From: Oscillospiraceae bacterium
GTDB taxonomy: Bacteria > Bacillota > Clostridia > Oscillospirales > Oscillospiraceae
DNA length: 10,280 nt
Direction of reading: 5' to 3'
Assembly (NCBI GenBank): GCA_017620315.1
Contig: JAFZQQ010000039.1
Coordinates: 1-10,280, forward strand
A program made the position numbers and the translations under genes. Positions 6,489 through 10,280 of the stretch are shown piece after piece (the stretch's first letter is position 1; every line of letters starts with the position of its first letter). The notes beneath the pieces were generated by a model that saw only the letters and a program-made list of their open reading frames with translations, did not search any database and was not told where the DNA came from.

Positions 6489-7385
6489 ATGGGCTTGTTG
6501 GAGAAATTCGACGCTGTAACCGTAGACGTGGACAACCGGATAACCGCTGCGGACAAGGCGTTTTGTGAGAAACATCAGGCGGCGTATGAGACGGCGCGTG
6601 CGACTTTCCACGAGTTTTCCTTTTTCTGGGCCGACATGGTCAAGGCGCAGTGTGAGCTGCTGCAGGAGGAAGACTACAAAAACGAGAAGTATCTGGATGC
6701 CAGTGGAGGCGTAAAAGTGGACGAGGACAGGATCCGCAATAATATTGAATGCCTCCACGGCAAGCTGATCGGGACGCTGGTTGCTTACTTCAATGCAACC
6801 TACAATGTCTCGGTGGACAGCTATGAGGTCGAAAAGCAGCTTGTCCCGCAAGAGCCGAGCTATTACGCGAAAGACGAGGAGAAGAACGCATACCACGAGA
6901 AGATGGACGCATTGGTGCTGAACTACCGCGACGTGGTCGACCAGATCATCTTTCGGCTCGGTGGGCGCAGCTTCTCCGAGCAGGCGGACTATGAGATCAA
7001 GGAAGCCTGTCGGAACGCGGTTTGGGATTATCACAGCAAAAATGCCAATTTCACTCTCAGAAAAAGCGTAATCAGCCTGTCAGGATATTTCTGCTCCTAC
7101 AATGAGGTATTCAACACTTGGACGCTCTCCAGCGACATGAGGAAGGTGCTGTACGCCCTTGCTCACTATGAAGCCGGAGCCGCGGGGATTTATCCGTGGG
7201 GCATCCGAAGGCTTCTTGACGAATGCCGCATGCACGTGGATACGACCGGATTGGGGGACTGTGAGAAGGTGACGAAGCTCAAAATGTACAAAAACGGACG
7301 AGTTGACATCACGTTTGCCTCGCCGGACTGCGCGAAATGCTTTGCAAAAGAGTATTTTGGTGAACAATGGGATGCCGCTGCGTAG
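6489..7385 (+). CDS. Tandem paralog B, DUF4942-like protein of unknown function
   Basis: This gene encodes a 298-residue protein starting at ATG 6489 after AAGGGGG at 6477-6483; in-frame codons before this run through the hairpins and are not expected to be translated. It repeats the architecture of paralog A: D15-x-R-I-T, FCEKHQAAYE, NYRDVVDQIIFRLGGR, CRNA, LRKSVISLSGYFC, LAHYEAG and the terminal MYKNGRVDITFAS, ending DAAA. In the first 34 residues I count 21 identities with paralog A and 24 with paralog C, so B and C look closer. Function is unknown; the relation to DUF4942 is tentative. A different gene lies between this copy and C, unlike the closer spacing of the 37-residue ORF and A. 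Confidence 0.7.
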   Translation: MGLLEKFDAVTVDVDNRITAADKAFCEKHQAAYETARATFHEFSFFWADMVKAQCELLQEEDYKNEKYLDASGGVKVDEDRIRNNIECLHGKLIGTLVAYFNATYNVSVDSYEVEKQLVPQEPSYYAKDEEKNAYHEKMDALVLNYRDVVDQIIFRLGGRSFSEQADYEIKEACRNAVWDYHSKNANFTLRKSVISLSGYFCSYNEVFNTWTLSSDMRKVLYALAHYEAGAAGIYPWGIRRLLDECRMHVDTTGLGDCEKVTKLKMYKNGRVDITFASPDCAKCFAKEYFGEQWDAAA

Positions 7386-7440
7386 GAAAAATGCAAGATT
7401 TATGCCACTGAGAGCGGCGAAATGAGAAGGAGAGATCATT

Positions 7441-7848
7441 ATGATCGAAGTAATCAATCGCAGAATTGCTGGAGATATGGTAAAGCTTTACAGCTACGAC
7501 GGCAAAATGCGCTTTCGCGTTACGGGGTCGTACTATAAAGTGCCGGCGTCCGCAGATGAGATCGCACAGGAAAAGAGAATGGCGCTCACCCACTTCGGCG
7601 ATGGCAGCGTTACGCTGGTAACGCAGCTGCTGATCGACAACGATTCAACAGAGCGTCAGATTGAGGAGCGATATGAAGAGATTCTGAACCAAATGGAGGA
7701 TGATTTGGGGATGCACGAAGGCGACTGTTCCAGCAGCAGTTGGTTCGTTGGCAGCGCTGAGGACACCTTTGACTACCTTATGACAGAGGAAGAACGCCGG
7801 ATCATTCGCTCGGCAAGCCAGGGATTGGAGAATACGGAGCATATCTGA
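7441..7848 (+). CDS. Hypothetical acidic protein between paralogs B and C
   Basis: This gene encodes a 135-residue protein starting at ATG 7441, with AAGGAG at 7427-7432. The first half is beta-rich with alternating hydrophobic residues (GDMVKLYSYDGKMRFRVTGSY, SVTLVTQLLID). The second half is a charged helix (ERQIEERYEEILNQMEDDL), a serine cluster (CSSSSW) and a final acidic/basic helix (TEEERRIIRS). I recognise no family and no catalytic motif; there is no signal peptide or membrane segment. It bears no resemblance to the flanking paralogs and sits exactly between two of them, so it may be a partner, a later insertion or a regulator. Coding is well supported by length, ribosome binding site and lack of a better frame. 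Confidence 0.65.
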   Translation: MIEVINRRIAGDMVKLYSYDGKMRFRVTGSYYKVPASADEIAQEKRMALTHFGDGSVTLVTQLLIDNDSTERQIEERYEEILNQMEDDLGMHEGDCSSSSWFVGSAEDTFDYLMTEEERRIIRSASQGLENTEHI

Positions 7849-7900
7849 CGGAGGGCGCGCAGTAGTTCCTGCGTCATAAAAAAGAGAAAGAAGTGAGAAT

Positions 7901-8797
7901 ATGGATCTTTTGGAGAAATTCAATGCCGTCGAGGTCAAAACCGACGACCGCATCACACAAAGGGACAAGGATTTTTGTGAGCGGCATCAGGCGGCGTATG
8001 AAAATGCCGTTACATCCTATACGGAGATGCTGCGACTATGGCTTACGCTTGATGAAAGGCAGAAGGAACTGCTCGGCGACGCGCAGGGTGAGCACTATGA
8101 CCGATATTTGTGCGGCAGGGAAGATGTCCGCATCAACAATTACGGCGTTAAAAGCCATGTGGACGAGCTGCACAGGCTGTTTATCCAAACGATTATTGAG
8201 CATTTTTGCGAGAGCCACGGTATTGAGTTGAACGAGTATCGCATCATGGATGCCTTGCTCAAGAATCCGGACGACCTGCTCAAGCCCCTGGAAGAAAAGT
8301 GGTCGGATATGCCAAGGCAGAGGACGCCGATCCGCTATGAGACCATCGTGGACCTTATCTATGAGCAAATGGACGGTCAGAGCTTTGACGAATTTGCCAT
8401 GAGCCAGCTGAAGGACAACTGCTATAACGCGGTCAGAGGCTTCGGACGCGACGCTGTTGAGGTGGAACGAAAGAAGGCGGTGATACGCTTGCGCGGACGA
8501 TTCTGCCATATGTACCTTAACTATGGCCGCGAGGAGTGGTCTGTTCAGGAACGGCTCAAATCCATTCTGAAGGCTGCCGCCTACTATGAAACGGGGGAGT
8601 TTGGCAACATCCCGGAGCGCCTTTGGGAGCTTATCAAAGGGGAGACGCTCCATTACGGGTATGTCATGTTTACCGACTGTCAGAAGATCAGTGAGCTGCA
8701 GATGTATAAAAACGGCAGGGTAGATCTGTCCTTTTCGTCAGAAGACAGCGCGCGTGAGTTTTTCAACGTCTTTTTGGCGCAGGATGCTGCTGCATGA
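7901..8797 (+). CDS. Tandem paralog C, DUF4942-like protein of unknown function
   Basis: This gene encodes a 298-residue protein starting at ATG 7901. The ribosome binding site is purine-rich but weak (GAGAAAGAAGTGAG), poorer than those of paralogs A and B. The shared pattern is kept: D15-x-R-I-T, FCERHQAAYE, RYETIVDLIYEQMDGQ, NCYNAV, ERKKAVIRLRGRFC, AAYYETG and MYKNGRVDLSFSSED, ending DAAA. In the first 34 residues I count 20 identities with A and 24 with B. A 17-base stretch, 7985-8001, is identical to 6573-6589 in paralog B. The stop overlaps the methyltransferase ribosome binding site (TGA 8795-8797, AAGGAG 8797-8802), so this copy and the methyltransferase are probably made together, which supports a joint role. 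Function remains unknown. Confidence 0.7.
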   Translation: MDLLEKFNAVEVKTDDRITQRDKDFCERHQAAYENAVTSYTEMLRLWLTLDERQKELLGDAQGEHYDRYLCGREDVRINNYGVKSHVDELHRLFIQTIIEHFCESHGIELNEYRIMDALLKNPDDLLKPLEEKWSDMPRQRTPIRYETIVDLIYEQMDGQSFDEFAMSQLKDNCYNAVRGFGRDAVEVERKKAVIRLRGRFCHMYLNYGREEWSVQERLKSILKAAAYYETGEFGNIPERLWELIKGETLHYGYVMFTDCQKISELQMYKNGRVDLSFSSEDSAREFFNVFLAQDAAA

Positions 8798-8808
8798 AGG
8801 AGAGTGGC

Positions 8809-10011
8809 ATGGAACACATCAAATATCAGTTTGCCCCGGCCCCGACCGATCCCGAGCAGCGCAGGGCGCTCAATCAGAAGGTCATCGACATCATCAACTG
8901 CGGCGGCGTCGAGGGCATCACAAAGGAGGACGTCTACAATGCCTACACCGGCGACGGCGGGCTGCACGGGCTGGAGCGCGAGGATTATGAGAATTATCAC
9001 GAGTACAGCGAGGCGAAAAAGCAGGTCGAAAACGGGCAGTTTTTCACGCCGCACGAGCTTTGCCGACTTGTGATCGGCGCGCTCGCTCCGTCCCCCTATG
9101 ACCTTGTTGCGGATCTCACCTGCGGCAAGGGCAGTTTTTTCAATTTCCTGCCGACTGGGTCCAACGCCTACGGCTGCGAGGTGGACACAAAAGCGTTCAA
9201 GGTTGCGCAATACCTCTATCCCGACGCGAACCTCATGCTTGGGGACATTCGCACTTATAAGCCAGACGTACGCTTTGACTATATCGTGGGCAATCCGCCG
9301 TTCAACCTGCGCTGGCAGACGGAGGACACCGAGTATCTGTCGCAGTTCTACTACTGCATCAAAGCCGCGCGACTTCTGAAACCGCTCGGCATCATGGCGC
9401 TGATCGTGCCGCAGTCATTCCTTGCAGAAGCGTTTCTTGACAAGAAAATGATCAAGGAGCTTGAAAAGTATTTCAGCTTTCTCGGTCAGGTCGGGCTCCC
9501 GGACAGCGCCTTCGCGCCGCTCGGCGTCAAGAAGTTCCAGACCAAGCTGCAGCTTTGGCAGCGGATCAGCGAGGCGCCGGGCTGGAGCGCGCGCAAGTAC
9601 ACGACAGATCTTGCCTATGCCATAGACGACCTCAGCGACATGGCAGGAGAAGTCAAGCGCCTCAGTGACAGGCTTTTGGCGCTGCCGAAGGCGGACCTTG
9701 AGAAGAACAAGTCCCATGTGCTGCTGGAGCTGGCGCGCGAGCATCATGCCAACGCGCAGTTCGCGTATGAGACGCAGAAGCTACTCTATCAGATCAAGGC
9801 GCATCCCGCGACACGGGACAGGTACATGAAGTGCTGCGAGCAGGTCCATAAGTTTTACACACAAGAAAAGCCGGACGGTATGGACTGGAAGGAGTGGGAT
9901 CGCAAGAAGCTCACCGAGAATAAGGTGCTTGCCTATCTGAAACGCGCGCTTGCGCGGCAGAGCAGAAAGCCGGAGCGCGACGAGGCAAGGCTTATCAAGC
10001 AGGAGGATTAA
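8809..10011 (+). CDS. DNA adenine N6-methyltransferase (class I SAM-dependent)
   Basis: This gene encodes a 400-residue protein that most likely moves a methyl group from S-adenosylmethionine to adenine N6 in DNA. Motif X-like GQFFTP is at residues 76-81, the SAM-binding motif I DLTCGKGSF at 102-110, the acidic CEVD at 123-126, and the catalytic motif IV NPPF at 162-165. The order X-I-IV is that of HsdM/gamma-class and type IIG enzymes. Residues about 275-400 are mainly charged helices with no visible target recognition domain, so specificity may come from a partner or from the helical part. ATG 8809 is chosen because AAGGAG lies six bases upstream; ATG 8794 is an in-frame alternative. No restriction nuclease is seen, so it may be an orphan, protective or regulatory enzyme of the element. 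Confidence 0.88.
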   Translation: MEHIKYQFAPAPTDPEQRRALNQKVIDIINCGGVEGITKEDVYNAYTGDGGLHGLEREDYENYHEYSEAKKQVENGQFFTPHELCRLVIGALAPSPYDLVADLTCGKGSFFNFLPTGSNAYGCEVDTKAFKVAQYLYPDANLMLGDIRTYKPDVRFDYIVGNPPFNLRWQTEDTEYLSQFYYCIKAARLLKPLGIMALIVPQSFLAEAFLDKKMIKELEKYFSFLGQVGLPDSAFAPLGVKKFQTKLQLWQRISEAPGWSARKYTTDLAYAIDDLSDMAGEVKRLSDRLLALPKADLEKNKSHVLLELAREHHANAQFAYETQKLLYQIKAHPATRDRYMKCCEQVHKFYTQEKPDGMDWKEWDRKKLTENKVLAYLKRALARQSRKPERDEARLIKQED

Positions 10012-10012
10012 C

Positions 10013-10280
10013 TTGTATATAAGGCGTACAGCAACAAGGCAAAGTCGCTGATCCCGGACAGCCTGCGGACGCCGACGCTCATCTACCGCGCCGTGCTCGA
10101 CGATGAGCCGGAGCGTTTTCCCGGCTTTGAGCGGTTCCTGCGCAGAAAGCGGAGCGAGTACGACCGGCAGAGCCGCCAGTTCTCGGAAATGGCCGAGAAC
10201 GCGGAGATTGCCGCTTGGCTCAAGAGCTTCACAATCTGGGACGAGGAGAACGAGGAGAACATCCAGCTCAACGAAAGCAG
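10013..10280 (+). CDS. Partial hypothetical gene, apparent frameshift at its start
   Basis: From 10012 to the window end one frame is open and reads as real protein: KAYSNKAKSLIPDSLRTP, then FPGFERFL, and a later AAWLKSFTIWDEENEEN. The frame has no ATG, GTG or TTG until GTG 10093, which lacks a ribosome binding site. A TTG at 10013 sits six bases after AGGAGG (10001-10006), exactly where a start is expected, but it is in another frame that stops after twelve codons. Removing two bases from the TATATA at 10016-10021 would join the TTG to the long frame and give a start MYKAYSNKA. The gene runs off the window. I do not recognise the family; it follows the methyltransferase closely and is likely part of the same unit. 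Confidence 0.55.

Noticed and set aside
7391..7411. Six-codon ORF before the 135-residue gene as a leader peptide
   Set aside because: No ribosome binding site and no attenuator-like stem follows.
7858..7873. CGCAG/CTGCG small stem before paralog C
   Set aside because: Only five pairs, six-base loop and an A-rich rather than T-rich tail; too weak to call a terminator.
9541..9558. KLQLWQ in the methyltransferase as a clamp-binding peptide
   Set aside because: It falls in the conserved fold of the enzyme core and does not match the usual QLxLF pattern well, so a link with the clamp is not supported.
10243..10260. Exact tandem repeat of GAGGAGAAC
   Set aside because: Two units within a coding frame giving EENEEN; too short to be more than a low-complexity acidic stretch.

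Overview
The window reads as one compact, single-strand block of accessory DNA from a Gram-positive, Clostridia-like bacterium. The evidence is strong AAGGAG-type ribosome binding sites 5-9 bases before most starts, TTG and GTG as possible starts, a GC-rich base composition, and gene families often met on conjugative elements, plasmids or phages of gut Bacillota. No integrase, transposase, relaxase, capsid gene, tRNA, rRNA or CRISPR array is visible, so the type of element (ICE, plasmid or phage) cannot be decided here.

Region 1 (1-3616) holds five tightly packed genes: a small unknown protein, a DUF2786 protein, a KOW/SH3-like protein with a coiled-coil tail, a protein of about 459 residues with an ankyrin-like C-terminal half, and a cysteine-rich protein. 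Region 2 (3618-5302) is a replication/transcription set: a divergent DNA polymerase III beta sliding clamp, a small four-cysteine protein starting at TTG, and a 123-residue protein resembling only region 2 of sigma-70 factors.

Region 3 (5303-8797) is the most unusual. Three paralogous proteins of 294, 298 and 298 residues lie in tandem, interrupted once by an unrelated 135-residue gene. A 37-residue ORF with a good ribosome binding site lies just before the first paralog and reproduces the C-terminal motif of the three. Two gaps in this region hold strong hairpins. The paralogs are tentatively related to DUF4942.

Region 4 (8809-10280) encodes an adenine-type DNA methyltransferase (GQFFTP, DLTCGKGSF and NPPF motifs) overlapping the third paralog's stop by its ribosome binding site. 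It is followed by the start of another gene, whose well-placed TTG start is out of frame with the long open frame by what looks like a two-base TA expansion.

Most genes abut or overlap and no convincing promoter was found, so the block is probably read as one or a few long operons entering from the left. Its overall job is inferred to be maintenance of the element (clamp, sigma-like factor) plus a methylation module with paralogous partners.
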